Part shown: piece by piece, positions 1 to 12,226 of the stretch
How the letters are laid out: every line of letters starts with the position of its first letter
Numbering within the stretch: position 1 is the stretch's first letter
Origin: Streptomyces sp. DH5
Lineage (GTDB): Bacteria > Actinomycetota > Actinomycetes > Streptomycetales > Streptomycetaceae
Assembly (NCBI RefSeq): GCF_020873915.1
Contig: NZ_JAHWGP010000007.1
Location: forward strand, 62,001-126,000
Direction of reading: 5' to 3'
DNA length: 64,000 bases
The notes under the pieces: generated by a model
Told to the model about the DNA's origin: nothing
Seen by the model: only the letters and a program-made list of their open reading frames with translations
Database searches by the model: none
Translations under genes and position numbers: made by a program

Positions 1-1456
1 CGGGGCCGCCCTCGTAGTCGAGGCTGCACTCGGTGGCCAGTTCCTCGAGGCTGTGGGCCTGTTCGGCGTGGGCGGCGGGGATGACGTAGCGCTCGTCGTA
101 CTTGGCGAGGGCGAGCAGCCGGTACATGTCGTACATCTGCTCCTCGCCCATGCCGACCGCCTCGGGGATGGAGGCGTCCGGTTCCCGGCCGAGGTTGATG
201 TCGCGCATGTAGGCACGCATGGCGGCGAGGCGCCGCAGCACCGCGTCCACGGGTGCCGGGTCACCGGCGGTGAACAGCTGGGCGAGGTAGTCGACGGGGA
301 TGCGCAGGGCGTCGACGGCGGCGAAGAGGTTGCGGTGGTCCTCGGCGTCCCGGCCGGTGTCGCGGACGGCGTCGACGACCGGGGACAGCGGCGGGATGTA
401 CCAGACCATGGGCATGGTGCGGTACTCCGGGTGCAGCGGCAGGGCCACCTTGTACGTGTTGATCAGGGCGTGGATCGGGGAGCGCTGGGCGGCCTCGATC
501 CAGTCCCGCGGGATGTCCGCCTTCTCCGCCGCTGCGATCACCTCGGGGTCGTTCGGATCGAGGAAGACCTGCCGCTGGGCCTCGTACAGGCCGGTGTCGT
601 CGGGGGTGGAGGCGGCTTCCAGCACCTTGTCGGCGTCGTAGAGGACGAGTCCGATGTAGCGCAGCCGGCCGACGCAGGTCTCGGAGCAGACGGTGGGCAG
701 GCCGACCTCGACGCGGGGGAAGCAGAAGGTGCACTTCTCGGCCTTGCCGGTGCGGTGGTTGAAGTACACCTTCTTGTACGGACAGCCGGTGATGCACATG
801 CGCCATCCCCGGCAGCGGTCCTGGTCGACCAGGACGATGCCGTCCTCCTCGCGCTTGTAGATCGCGCCGGAGGGACAGGAGGCCGCGCAGGACGGGTTGA
901 GGCAGTGCTCGCAGATGCGCGGCAGGTAGAACATGAAGGTCTGCTCGAACTCGAGTTTGATCTTCTCCGAGACCTGGTTGAGCAGGACGTCCTTCTCGCC
1001 GTGCTCGGAGGATCCGCCGAGGTCGTCGTCCCAGTTCGCCGACCAGGAGATCTTCATGTCCTTGCCGGTGATGAGGGACTTGGGCCGGGCGACCGGTGTG
1101 TGCTCCTGCAGCGGGGCGTTGGTCAGGGTCTCGTAGTCGTACGTCCAGGGCTCGTAGTAGTCGTCGAGCGACGGCAGGACGGGGTTGGCGAAGATGGTGA
1201 TCAGCTTCTTGAAGCGGCCGCCCGCCTTGAGCGCGAGCCTGCCCTTCTTGTTCAGCTCCCAGCCGCCGCGCCACTGCTCCTGGTCCTCGTAACGGCGCGG
1301 GTACCCCTGACCGGGCCGGGTCTCCACGTTGTTGAACCACACGTACTCGACGCCGGTGCGGTTGGTCCACGCCTGCTTGCAGGTGACCGAGCAGGTGTGG
1401 CACCCGATGCACTTGTCGAGATTCATCACCATCGCCATCTGGGCCATGACGCGCAT
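1..1456 (-). CDS. narH: Respiratory nitrate reductase beta subunit NarH (3' end beyond window)
   Basis: Iron-sulfur electron-transfer subunit of the membrane-bound nitrate reductase, carrying electrons from the NarI cytochrome to NarG on the cytoplasmic face. On the minus strand an ATG at 1456 opens MRVMAQMAMVMNLDKCIGCH. The ferredoxin-like clusters are visible: CIGCHTCSVTC near the N-terminus, CEHCLNPSCAASCPSGAI in the middle, then CRGWRMCITGCPYKKV and the CTFC motif. The third motif has Trp where other ferredoxin motifs have Cys, as in NarH. It starts one base after the narG stop (TGAGATG), so translation is probably coupled. About 485 codons are present and no stop is reached, so the C-terminus (and probably narJ and narI) lies left of the window. 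Confidence 0.95.
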   Translation of the reverse strand, partial: MRVMAQMAMVMNLDKCIGCHTCSVTCKQAWTNRTGVEYVWFNNVETRPGQGYPRRYEDQEQWRGGWELNKKGRLALKAGGRFKKLITIFANPVLPSLDDYYEPWTYDYETLTNAPLQEHTPVARPKSLITGKDMKISWSANWDDDLGGSSEHGEKDVLLNQVSEKIKLEFEQTFMFYLPRICEHCLNPSCAASCPSGAIYKREEDGIVLVDQDRCRGWRMCITGCPYKKVYFNHRTGKAEKCTFCFPRVEVGLPTVCSETCVGRLRYIGLVLYDADKVLEAASTPDDTGLYEAQRQVFLDPNDPEVIAAAEKADIPRDWIEAAQRSPIHALINTYKVALPLHPEYRTMPMVWYIPPLSPVVDAVRDTGRDAEDHRNLFAAVDALRIPVDYLAQLFTAGDPAPVDAVLRRLAAMRAYMRDINLGREPDASIPEAVGMGEEQMYDMYRLLALAKYDERYVIPAAHAEQAHSLEELATECSLDYEGGP

Positions 1457-1457
1457 C

Positions 1458-5204
<3,747 letters not shown>

Positions 5205-5325
5205 TGCGCCGCTCCTTCCCGGACGCTTCGCGCGCCCGTAGTGCTCGCTGGGTCCTCGGCCGTACTACGCATGTGATCGTCTTACCTGACCACCCGGAAG
5301 TTATTCGGAACCAGTGCGTCTTTCT

Positions 5326-5339
5326 TGACCGAGAGTCCC
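5326..5339 (-). promoter_or_regulatory. Candidate DevR/OsdR-like box upstream of narG
   Basis: Read on the minus strand this is GGGACTCTCGGTCA, an imperfect dyad resembling GGGACNNNNGTCCC sites bound by DevR-type hypoxia/NO response regulators. It lies in the narG leader. Similar dyads occur at 8420, 12088, 12110 and 60783, each upstream of a nitrate/nitrite or nitroreductase gene. The similarity was judged by eye. The regulator itself is not in the window. Confidence 0.4.
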
Positions 5340-5371
5340 TTTGTACTCTCCTTTCACTCCGGGCGAGACGC

Positions 5372-5396
5372 GAACCGGGCCCGTAGGGCCCGGTTC
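5372..5396. terminator. Perfect 11-bp hairpin between hemerythrin gene and narG
   Basis: GAACCGGGCCC, loop GTA, GGGCCCGGTTC: a perfect 11-bp stem with a 3-base loop, 28 bases after the hemerythrin stop on the minus strand. There is no T-tract, as is common for actinobacterial terminators. It probably separates the narK/hemerythrin transcript from narGH. Confidence 0.6.
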
Positions 5397-5424
5397 CGTG
5401 TGGTCCGGCCGGCCGGCTTCCGCG

Positions 5425-5898
5425 TCAGCCGGCCGGCTGCTCCACACGGTTGCCGGCTCGGGCGCGTACCGCCTCGACCGCCTCCCACTGCTCGGTGGAC
5501 AGCGCCGCCAGCGCGGCGGGGAAGACACCGTCCTGTTCCTTCAGGATGTGCAGGCGCAGCAGGTCGAGCACGCTGATCAGCCGGTCCGGCCAGGTGAGAT
5601 CGGACGGGGTGCCCGACTCCGCCTCCGCCAGCACGGCCTCGACGCGGCGGTGTTCGTCCTCGAGCGCGGCCAGTTGCTCGGGGAAATCGTCGGCGAGGGC
5701 GGGGAAGAGCCCGTGCTCCTCGACCTCGGTGTGAGGCTCGAGCACCGTGCCGATACGGCGTGCCAGTTCGGCCATCCGGGCGGTGTCCCCGTCGCGGCGG
5801 GCGTCACGGACGTGGCTGATCAGGTTCACCACCTCGTCGTGCTCGCGGGTGAGTTCGTCGATCGCGGTGAGGGACTGGCAGCCGCAGTACTCGCACAT
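5425..5898 (-). CDS. Hemerythrin-like (HHE) domain protein
   Basis: A 157-aa protein starting MCEYCGCQ, an N-terminal Cys motif seen in a subset of actinobacterial HHE proteins. A four-helix hemerythrin-like fold follows, with ligand-like His/Glu residues in LTREHDEV, LEPHTEVEEHGLFP, EDEHRRVE and LHILKEQDGVFP. Such di-iron proteins sense or scavenge O2, NO or iron. Sitting 30 bases downstream of narK and next to narG, a role in nitric oxide or nitrite stress is plausible. It is probably the last gene of an operon running nitroreductase, narK, HHE, closed by the hairpin at 5372. The substrate is inferred from context only. Confidence 0.85.
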   Translation of the reverse strand: MCEYCGCQSLTAIDELTREHDEVVNLISHVRDARRDGDTARMAELARRIGTVLEPHTEVEEHGLFPALADDFPEQLAALEDEHRRVEAVLAEAESGTPSDLTWPDRLISVLDLLRLHILKEQDGVFPAALAALSTEQWEAVEAVRARAGNRVEQPAG

Positions 5899-5928
5899 GG
5901 TCCTGCCTCCTTCTCGGGTGTTTGCGGG

Positions 5929-7176
5929 TCAGTGCGACCGGGTGGCGGGTTCACGGCGGTCGATCCCGCGGCGGACGGCGGTCGCGGTGTAGGCCAGTGC
6001 GGCGGCGGCCACGAGGGCCAGCAGGGCCAGGCCCAGGGCGTAGGAGCCGTACGCGCCGTACAGGGCGCCCATCACCAGCGGGGGCAGGAAGCCGCCGAGT
6101 CCGCCCGCGGCGCCGACGACGCCGGTGACCGAACCGACCTTGTTCGCGGGGGCCAGCAGGGCCACCAGGGCGAAGACGGCGCCGCTGCCCGCGCCGAGGG
6201 CCGCGGCCATGGCCAGGAACGCGATGGTGCCGACGGGCGCCAGGGCCGGGGTGAACGCCTGAACGAACGCGCCCACGGTGACCAGGCCCAGGGAGGCGCT
6301 CAGTACCCGTACGGGCCCGACGCGGTCCGACAGCCAGCCGCCGACCGGTCGCATGGCCACGGCCAGCAGCACGAATCCCGCCATACGGTTGGCGGCGTCC
6401 GCCTGAGTGAGGTCGTAGCCCGTCTTGAGGTAGGTGGGCAGGTACACCGAGAAGGCGACGTAGCCGCCGAAGGCCACCGCGTACAGGGCGGACGCCTGCC
6501 AGGTGACGCTCAGCCGGAAGGTGGCGCCGAGCCTGCGGGCCAGCGGTTCGGTGGGCACGGCGCGCCCCGGGGCGTCGCGCAGCACGAGGGCCGCGACCAC
6601 CGCGTAGGCGGCCAGCACGACGGCGGTGATGACGAAGGGGTTGGCCATGCCGTTGGCGTCCACCAGCTTCACCGTGGTGAGGGCGCTGATCGCGGTGCCG
6701 CCCATGCCGGCCCCGAAGACGCCGATGGCCAGGCCCCGGCGCTCGGGCGGGAACCAGGCGCTGACGAAGGGCACGCCGATGGCGAAGGCGGTTCCCCCGA
6801 TGCCGAGGAAGAAGCCGCCGACCAGCAGCGCGGCGAACGAGGAGTGCCCGGCCAGGCCCAGGTAGAGCACGGGCACGATGGTGGCCGCGGACACCAGCGG
6901 GAACATCGTCCGCCCGCCGAACCGGTCGGTGAGCGCACCGACCGGGATGCGGCCCAGCGAGCCCACGATCACCGGTACGGCCACCAGCAGCGACTGCTGG
7001 AACGACGAAAGCCCCAAGGAGTCCTGCAACCGGGGGGCCAGAGGACTGAGCAGTGCCCAGGCCCAGAAGTTCACGGCGAAACCGGCGGTGGCCAGAGCCA
7101 GCATCAGCCAGGCCCGGCCCGACACGGCCGGACCGGGTCCCGGTGCTCGATTCGCCTCGCTCGACGGCTGGAGCAT
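5929..7176 (-). CDS. narK: NarK-type nitrate/nitrite transporter (MFS)
   Basis: A 415-aa, 12-TM major facilitator of the nitrate/nitrite porter family. Recognisable elements are FAVNFWAWALLSPL in TM1, GRIPVGALTDRFGGR in the TM2-3 loop, AMRPVGGWLSDR at the half-way repeat, and the Gly-rich nitrate signature GAAGGLGGFLPPLVMG near the C-terminal half. It would import nitrate for NarGH or export nitrite. It lies between the nitroreductase (36 bases upstream) and the hemerythrin gene on the same strand, probably co-transcribed with both. Confidence 0.93.
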   Translation of the reverse strand: MLQPSSEANRAPGPGPAVSGRAWLMLALATAGFAVNFWAWALLSPLAPRLQDSLGLSSFQQSLLVAVPVIVGSLGRIPVGALTDRFGGRTMFPLVSAATIVPVLYLGLAGHSSFAALLVGGFFLGIGGTAFAIGVPFVSAWFPPERRGLAIGVFGAGMGGTAISALTTVKLVDANGMANPFVITAVVLAAYAVVAALVLRDAPGRAVPTEPLARRLGATFRLSVTWQASALYAVAFGGYVAFSVYLPTYLKTGYDLTQADAANRMAGFVLLAVAMRPVGGWLSDRVGPVRVLSASLGLVTVGAFVQAFTPALAPVGTIAFLAMAAALGAGSGAVFALVALLAPANKVGSVTGVVGAAGGLGGFLPPLVMGALYGAYGSYALGLALLALVAAAALAYTATAVRRGIDRREPATRSH

Positions 7177-7211
7177 GCCGTCCGTCCTCCCTGTTCGCGG
7201 TGCGGCCCGTC

Positions 7212-8333
7212 TCAGTCGGTGCCGCGGGTACCGGGGCTGTGTGCCGGCCTCCCACGACCACTATCGGGCGCGCGAGGCGGTGGCGCGCTGGGCCGTGAGT
7301 CCCTGTCGCGCGGGACGGGTGGTCCCGAGTCCGGGGTCCGGTCGGCATGTCCCGCACGCCGGTCGGCCGGGCGTGCCGCAGCCCGTGGGGTGAGAGTGCC
7401 CTGAGCCTCGGGGCCGTAACCGAACCGGATCAGCACCTGAGGACTGCACCACTTGGCGGACGGGGCACGCATCGCCTCCCGCAGGTCGGGCCATTCCATC
7501 GCCTGATGCAGCAGCGATGTCCGCACCCCGTGCGCGGTGGCCACCAGCAGGACGCGTTCGAGTGCCTGTCCCGCCAGCAGCCAGTCGCGCGGCCGGTCAC
7601 CGACGGTCCACAACAGGGCGACCTGGGGGTGCCGTTCGAACCGCAGCCGCGGCCGCCCGGGCACGGGCGGCCGTCCGGTGAAGTCGCGCATCGGCATGCG
7701 TCCGGCGGCGTCCAGCGGGCGGGACGTGGTGGCGGGTATCCCGTACCGGCTCGACCCGGGCCGCGCGATCCAGGCGCGGCTCTCGGCGGTGCGCGCCGTG
7801 TCCTCGGTGTTGCGCAGCTCGGCCGCCGACGTCACCCGCAGCAGGCGGCGCGTGCGGACGATGTCCGGGACGTAGAGGTGCGCGCCCTCGGCCCGGGCGG
7901 CGGCCACCAGGCCGGCGACGACCGACTCCGGCACCGGGCGGCCGGTGAACGGCATCCGGCTGGAGTGACGCCGGGACACGGCCGTGTACAGCGAGCGGTA
8001 GTCGGGCGGGCCGGCTGCGGGGAGGGTCAGCCGCACGGTGGCGAGCAGGTCGGGGTCGTACGGGTCCGGCATCAGGTACGGGGCGGGCTGCCAGCCGAGG
8101 TGGGCCGCGGCCACCCGCAGGTTGAACACCGCCGTACCGGCGGACAGGTGCAGGGCGCGCCCGTAGGGGTCGGCCAGCGCGAGCCCGCGGCTGCGGTCCG
8201 CGTGGACCGTGACCGACCGGGTGCTCAGGTCGAAGCCGAAACGCCAGGGCTGTGTGTTGTGGATCGACGGTGCCGCCACCGCCGCGGCCAGCAGCGTCTC
8301 CAGCGCCAGAGCGTCGATCTTGTCGATGTGCAT
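7212..8333 (-). CDS. Acg-family FMN-binding nitroreductase-like protein
   Basis: A 373-aa protein of the Acg/Rv2032 type, a divergent duplicated nitroreductase fold found in actinobacterial dormancy regulons. AAPSIHNTQPWRF near the N-terminus is the family hallmark. SRRHSSRMPF, and LLAGQALERVLLVATAHGV near the C-terminus, are also typical. The last 45 residues are Arg/Pro-rich and look disordered. Its enzymatic substrate is not known for the family. It probably leads an operon with narK and the HHE gene. A GGGCCGAGTGGCCC dyad lies about 90 bases upstream of the ATG at 8333. Confidence 0.88.
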   Translation of the reverse strand: MHIDKIDALALETLLAAAVAAPSIHNTQPWRFGFDLSTRSVTVHADRSRGLALADPYGRALHLSAGTAVFNLRVAAAHLGWQPAPYLMPDPYDPDLLATVRLTLPAAGPPDYRSLYTAVSRRHSSRMPFTGRPVPESVVAGLVAAARAEGAHLYVPDIVRTRRLLRVTSAAELRNTEDTARTAESRAWIARPGSSRYGIPATTSRPLDAAGRMPMRDFTGRPPVPGRPRLRFERHPQVALLWTVGDRPRDWLLAGQALERVLLVATAHGVRTSLLHQAMEWPDLREAMRAPSAKWCSPQVLIRFGYGPEAQGTLTPRAAARPADRRAGHADRTPDSGPPVPRDRDSRPSAPPPRAPDSGRGRPAHSPGTRGTD

Positions 8334-8419
8334 CGTAGCTCCTCACCGTCCGGGAGCCTCCGGTGTAGGGGAAGACCTCCCTCGATCTCCACCCTGCGCC
8401 GCGCCCGTTCACGTGACGA

Positions 8420-8433
8420 GGGCCACTCGGCCC
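8420..8433 (-). promoter_or_regulatory. Candidate DevR/OsdR-like box upstream of the nitroreductase-narK operon
   Basis: The dyad GGGCCGAGTGGCCC (minus-strand reading) lies 87 bases upstream of the nitroreductase start. It matches the form of the dyads at 12088, 12110 and 60783. The rest of the 8334-8620 gap has no gene that I can support. Confidence 0.4.
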
Positions 8434-8620
8434 CTCCCCCGTCGCCGAGCGACCCCACGCCTGCCCGGCCGTTCACGTGGGAGACCTGTCCGGTGGTTCA
8501 CGCCGGGCCGTGAGGTCCGTCATCGGTCGTCCGTGACGTCACCACCGCACGGGTCGGCAGCCCCCGCTCCAGGGTTCTTCGGCGTGCTCAGGCGGACGCC
8601 GGGGCCGAGCGGGACGACCG

Positions 8621-9067
8621 CTACGTGGCAGGCAGGGCGGTGGCGAGCAGGACGACTCCCAGGGAACACACGAGGGAGACGACGGCGAGGGCGCGGGCCA
8701 GGTCCGTGCGGTGACGCGAGTGGGCGATGCCGTGGCCGGCCGCGGCGGCCATGACCAGGGCGAACAGCACCAGCTTGGCCGCGAGCGTGCGGCCGTAGCC
8801 CGGCTCGGCGAGGGCCGCCCAGGTGACACCCTTGTGCCAGGCCATGGCGATGCCCGTACCGATCTGAACCGGCAGGAACAGCGCGCCGGTGAGCATCCCG
8901 AAGCGGCGTCCCGCCTCGGCGGTGAAGCGGTCCTTGGCCTCGGGAGCGAGCAGGCGCCTGGCGAGCGGCAGGATCACCAGGGACAGGGCCAGCTGCCCGC
9001 CCACCCACAGCGCGGCGCCTGCCACATGGGCGAAGCGCACCAGGGACCACGGCCCCACGGCGTCCAC
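8621..9067 (-). CDS. CopD-like four-TM membrane protein
   Basis: A 148-aa integral membrane protein with four predicted helices and VRFAHVAGAALWVGGQLALS at the N-terminus, the pattern of CopD/YozB-like proteins whose His residues may bind haem or copper. The GTG start at 9067 overlaps the TAG stop of the copper nitrite reductase by one base, so the two are translationally coupled. Help with copper loading or electron supply to the reductase is an inference from this coupling. Confidence 0.75.
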   Translation of the reverse strand: MDAVGPWSLVRFAHVAGAALWVGGQLALSLVILPLARRLLAPEAKDRFTAEAGRRFGMLTGALFLPVQIGTGIAMAWHKGVTWAALAEPGYGRTLAAKLVLFALVMAAAAGHGIAHSRHRTDLARALAVVSLVCSLGVVLLATALPAT

Positions 9068-10623
9068 TACGGGCTCACCTCCACGGTGCCGTGCGCCCCG
9101 GCCCCGGCGCGGCGCATGTCGTGGTCGACGAAGGAGTAGTGCCCGGCCCCGGGGAACGTGGTCTCGACGAATCCGCCCTGGGCCGGGGCGAGATCGAGCA
9201 CCTGTGACCCGCCCGGCTCGCCGGGTTTCAACAGGTAGGCGCCCTCCTTGTACACGGTGTCGAAGACGGTCCCCACGATGTGGAAGGCGACCGGGTCGCT
9301 CGGTCCGGCGTCGATCACCCAGAACCGGGCCCGTTCCCCGGCCCGCGCGCGCAGGGGCCGCTCGGCGTACTGGGCCGCGACGCCGTTGAAGGCCCAGGCG
9401 TCGGGGTCGCCCTCGCGCATCTTGGCCACCTGGCCGGCGCTGCCGGGGATGCCCAGATAGAGCGCGGAGGCGACCAGGAGGTATTCGCGGTCCACCTTCC
9501 CCAGACCGGGCGGGTCGATGACGACGGCGCCGTACATGCCGTTGCCGATGTGCTGGAGCATGGGGGCTGTGCTGCAGTGGTAGAGCCAGGCTCCCGCCCT
9601 CTCCGCCCGGAACCGGTAGACCAGGCGTTCGCCTGGCAGGAGGGTGCGCATGGGCCGGTCGGGGGCGAGGGACCCGGCATGGAAGTCGACGCCGTGGCCC
9701 ATGCCCTCGTCGTCATTGATCAGGGTGATCTCGAAGACGTCGCCGACCTTGCCGCGCAGGACGGGGCCGGGGGCGGTGCCGCCGAAGGTCCACATCTGCT
9801 GTTTCACGCCGGGGGCCACCTCGACGGTGGTGTGGCCGGCGCGCAGCTCGACCGTGTGGAGCCGCCCGCCGGGGGCTGGGGCGAGGTCCGCGGGGCGCTC
9901 TCGCCAGCCCTGGGAGAAGCCGGCGCCCAGGTCGAGTCCCGCGCCGCCGTCCGTGGCCACGGAGTGGCCGCCGTGTGCGTCGCCGGCCGCCTCGCCCGGT
10001 GCGTCGCCGGCCGCCCGGTGGCTGGAGACGCCGTCCGCGTCGCGGACGGCGATGTCCAGGGTCATGCCGGCCGCACGGTGCCCGGGGAGGGTGCACCAGG
10101 CCTGGCGGTCCCCGGTGACCGGGCCGAGGTCGAGGGTGCTGCTCCGGCCGCGGGAGAGCAGCGGGGTGCCGGGCCCGTCCGCGACCTTGAGGTCGTGGCG
10201 CTGTGCGTCGGTGTTGGTGACCACCAGACGCAGGGCGGTGCCCTTCGTGATGTCGATGCGGGAGGGACGGACCCGCATGCCGTCCAGGGTGACCTCGACG
10301 GTGCGGGTGGCGGCGGCACCACCGGTCCCCGGTCCGGCGGCAACCGGATCCCCGGCCCCGCCACCGCTGTTGGCGGCGAGCACGGCCAGCACGGTCAGTG
10401 CCGCGCCGGCCGCCGTTCCCCACAGGGCGGGCCGTCCGGAGGAGGCGGCGGAGCCGTCCGCCTCGCCGCGCCCGCCGCGTGCGCTCCGCAGGAGGACCGA
10501 GGCGGTGAGGGCGACGAACGCCGCGCCGGCGACCGCTGCCGGCACCACGCCCGCCGTGCCGGCTGGATCGGGCAGCGGAAGCGCCAGCAGCGCCACGCCG
10601 GCGTCGAGGGGAACGATGCTCAT
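9067..10623 (-). CDS. nirK: Membrane-anchored copper nitrite reductase with extra N-terminal cupredoxin domain
   Basis: Reduces nitrite to nitric oxide outside the cytoplasmic membrane. The 518 aa comprise two TM helices (about residues 8-46 and 66-86), a cupredoxin domain with type-1 copper ligands His143, Cys177, His182 and Met187, and then a two-domain NirK. In NirK the type-1 ligands are His310, Cys350, His358 and Met363, and the type-2 ligands are His315, His349 and His501. The catalytic pair corresponding to Asp98/His255 of Achromobacter NirK is present as Asp313/His448, so the enzyme looks active. The ATG at 10623 overlaps the upstream radical-SAM stop (ATGA). The fused cupredoxin could be the built-in electron donor. 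Confidence 0.92.
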   Translation of the reverse strand: MSIVPLDAGVALLALPLPDPAGTAGVVPAAVAGAAFVALTASVLLRSARGGRGEADGSAASSGRPALWGTAAGAALTVLAVLAANSGGGAGDPVAAGPGTGGAAATRTVEVTLDGMRVRPSRIDITKGTALRLVVTNTDAQRHDLKVADGPGTPLLSRGRSSTLDLGPVTGDRQAWCTLPGHRAAGMTLDIAVRDADGVSSHRAAGDAPGEAAGDAHGGHSVATDGGAGLDLGAGFSQGWRERPADLAPAPGGRLHTVELRAGHTTVEVAPGVKQQMWTFGGTAPGPVLRGKVGDVFEITLINDDEGMGHGVDFHAGSLAPDRPMRTLLPGERLVYRFRAERAGAWLYHCSTAPMLQHIGNGMYGAVVIDPPGLGKVDREYLLVASALYLGIPGSAGQVAKMREGDPDAWAFNGVAAQYAERPLRARAGERARFWVIDAGPSDPVAFHIVGTVFDTVYKEGAYLLKPGEPGGSQVLDLAPAQGGFVETTFPGAGHYSFVDHDMRRAGAGAHGTVEVSP

Positions 10624-11867
10624 CGGCGCGGGCCTCGGGGGTGCGGCACGACGGGGCCCTCTGCGGCCGGCCGGCCGGCACCGGGCAACAGCGCCGCCAG
10701 TTCCCGCTGGTGGGGGAAGGAGCCGGGCTGATAGCCGCACCAGGGCTCCTCGGCGTACGGGTCACCGGTGACGCCGTACGCCCGGGACCGGGAGCCGCCG
10801 CAGACCCGGCGGAACTCGCACCGTCCGCAGCGGCCGCCCAGTCCGTCGGCGTCCCGCAGGCCGGTGAACAGCTCCGAGGTGCGGTAGATCTCCGCCAGCG
10901 GACGGGTGCGTACGCTGCCCGCGCCCAGCGGCAGGAAGCCGCTCGGGTGCACGGTGCCGGTGTGCGACACGAAGACGAAGCCGCGGGCGGCGTTGACGTC
11001 CAGCGGCGGGCGCCGGGCCCGGCGGCCCCCGGCGTCCAGGCCCAGCTCGGCGCTCCGCGCCCGCAACTCACGGTAGAGCGGGCCCAGCCCCAGTACCTCC
11101 ACGTGGTCGTCACCGGTGTCCGCGAGGATCGCGCGCTGGAGCGCGACCCGCCGGAAGTGGTGGGCCTCGGTCGTCTTGGCGGGCACGGTCAGGCCCACGT
11201 CGTACACGAAGTTCAGTACGTCCTCGGTCTCGGCGGGGGTGAGTACGCCGAGGTGCCGGCCGCGTCCGGTGGGCACCAGGAAGAAGGCGCTCCACAGCAT
11301 CGCCCCGTGGTCGCGGACGAGACGGACGACGTCCGGCAGGTCGTGCAGGTTGTGCCGGGTGACCGTGGTGTTGATCTGCACCTTCATGCCCATCGCGCGG
11401 GCGGTGTCCCAGGCCTCCAGCGTCCACCGGTAGACACCGGGCACGCCGCGGAAGCCGTCGTGCAGTTCGGCGGTGGACCCGTCCAGGCTGAGGGAGAGCC
11501 CCACCGCGCCGGCATCGTGCGCCTCCCGCAGCCGCTCCCCGGTGAGCGTCGGGGTGCCGGACGGCGACACGGCGACGCGGACCCCCACCTCTTGGCCGTA
11601 GGAGATCAGTTCGTTGAGGTCGGGGCGCTGGAACGGGTCTCCGCCGGTGATGACGAACAGCGGGGCGGGCTGTCCGAACGCGGCGACCTGGCGCAGCAGG
11701 TCCTTGGCCGCGTCCGTGTCCAGCTCGCGCGGGTCGCGGTCGGGCACCGCCTCGGCGCGGCAGTGCAGGCAGGCCAGCGGACAGGCCCGGGTGGATTCCC
11801 AGATGACGATGAACGGCCGGTCGCCGGCGTCCTGGTGCTGCCGGCGGATCGCTCGTGCGCCGCTCAC
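10620..11867 (-). CDS. Radical SAM/SPASM enzyme, haem-biosynthesis (NirJ/AhbD)-like
   Basis: A 415-aa radical S-adenosylmethionine enzyme. CPLACLHC gives the CX3CX2C cluster (Cys29, Cys33, Cys36 from the chosen start), and FVITGGDPFQRPDL is the GGDP motif. The C-terminus has a Cys-rich SPASM region (CGRCEFRRVCGGSRSRAYG and PWCGY) for auxiliary clusters. Overall it resembles NirJ/AhbC/AhbD-type haem side-chain enzymes and the related PqqE/mycofactocin group. A GTG at 11867 is chosen because residues upstream are low-complexity and overlap the methyltransferase gene. It overlaps nirK by ATGA. A role in cofactor or haem maturation for the nitrite pathway is inferred; a peptide-modifying role is less likely, as no precursor peptide is seen. 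Confidence 0.82.
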   Translation of the reverse strand: MSGARAIRRQHQDAGDRPFIVIWESTRACPLACLHCRAEAVPDRDPRELDTDAAKDLLRQVAAFGQPAPLFVITGGDPFQRPDLNELISYGQEVGVRVAVSPSGTPTLTGERLREAHDAGAVGLSLSLDGSTAELHDGFRGVPGVYRWTLEAWDTARAMGMKVQINTTVTRHNLHDLPDVVRLVRDHGAMLWSAFFLVPTGRGRHLGVLTPAETEDVLNFVYDVGLTVPAKTTEAHHFRRVALQRAILADTGDDHVEVLGLGPLYRELRARSAELGLDAGGRRARRPPLDVNAARGFVFVSHTGTVHPSGFLPLGAGSVRTRPLAEIYRTSELFTGLRDADGLGGRCGRCEFRRVCGGSRSRAYGVTGDPYAEEPWCGYQPGSFPHQRELAALLPGAGRPAAEGPVVPHPRGPRR

Positions 11868-12226
11868 CGGGTGCCCCCGGACCTGCGGACGCGCTGCGTC
11901 CGTCCGGCCAGCCGGGAGGCGGGGCAGACGCCCCGGTCGGCCCGCCGGTGACCGGCCCGGACCGCGCGCGGCATCCGTGAAGGGAATCGGCGGTGGTGAC
12001 TGCCGGACGGATACGGGTTGCGGTCGTACACGGGACACCTCCGGGTCGGTCGGTGTCAGCCTGCCGCACCGGGTCCCGTCACACGGCGGCCGATCGGTCC
12101 CGGACCGGTGGGCCGTTGGTCCCTCCTCCGTGCCCGGCGCGAGCCGGCAGCGCGCCGCCCGGGGAGGAGCCGCGCGTGACGACCGTGGACCGCGTGGAGC
12201 TGTCCCGTACCGGTCGCCCTCCCGCG
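11868..12226. other. Intergenic promoter region of the radical-SAM/nirK operon
   Basis: 359 bases without a supportable gene, between the methyltransferase-like gene and the radical-SAM gene (both minus). It contains the paired dyads listed at 12088-12123 and is probably the promoter and leader of radical SAM-nirK-copD. Confidence 0.6.
12088..12123 (-). promoter_or_regulatory. Tandem candidate DevR/OsdR-like boxes
   Basis: Two dyads 22 bases apart (start to start). Read on the minus strand they are GGGACCAACGGCCC (12110-12123) and GGGACCGATCGGCC (12088-12101). Two helical turns of spacing would suit cooperative binding by a dimeric response regulator. They sit 220-250 bases upstream of the radical-SAM start. 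Confidence 0.45.
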
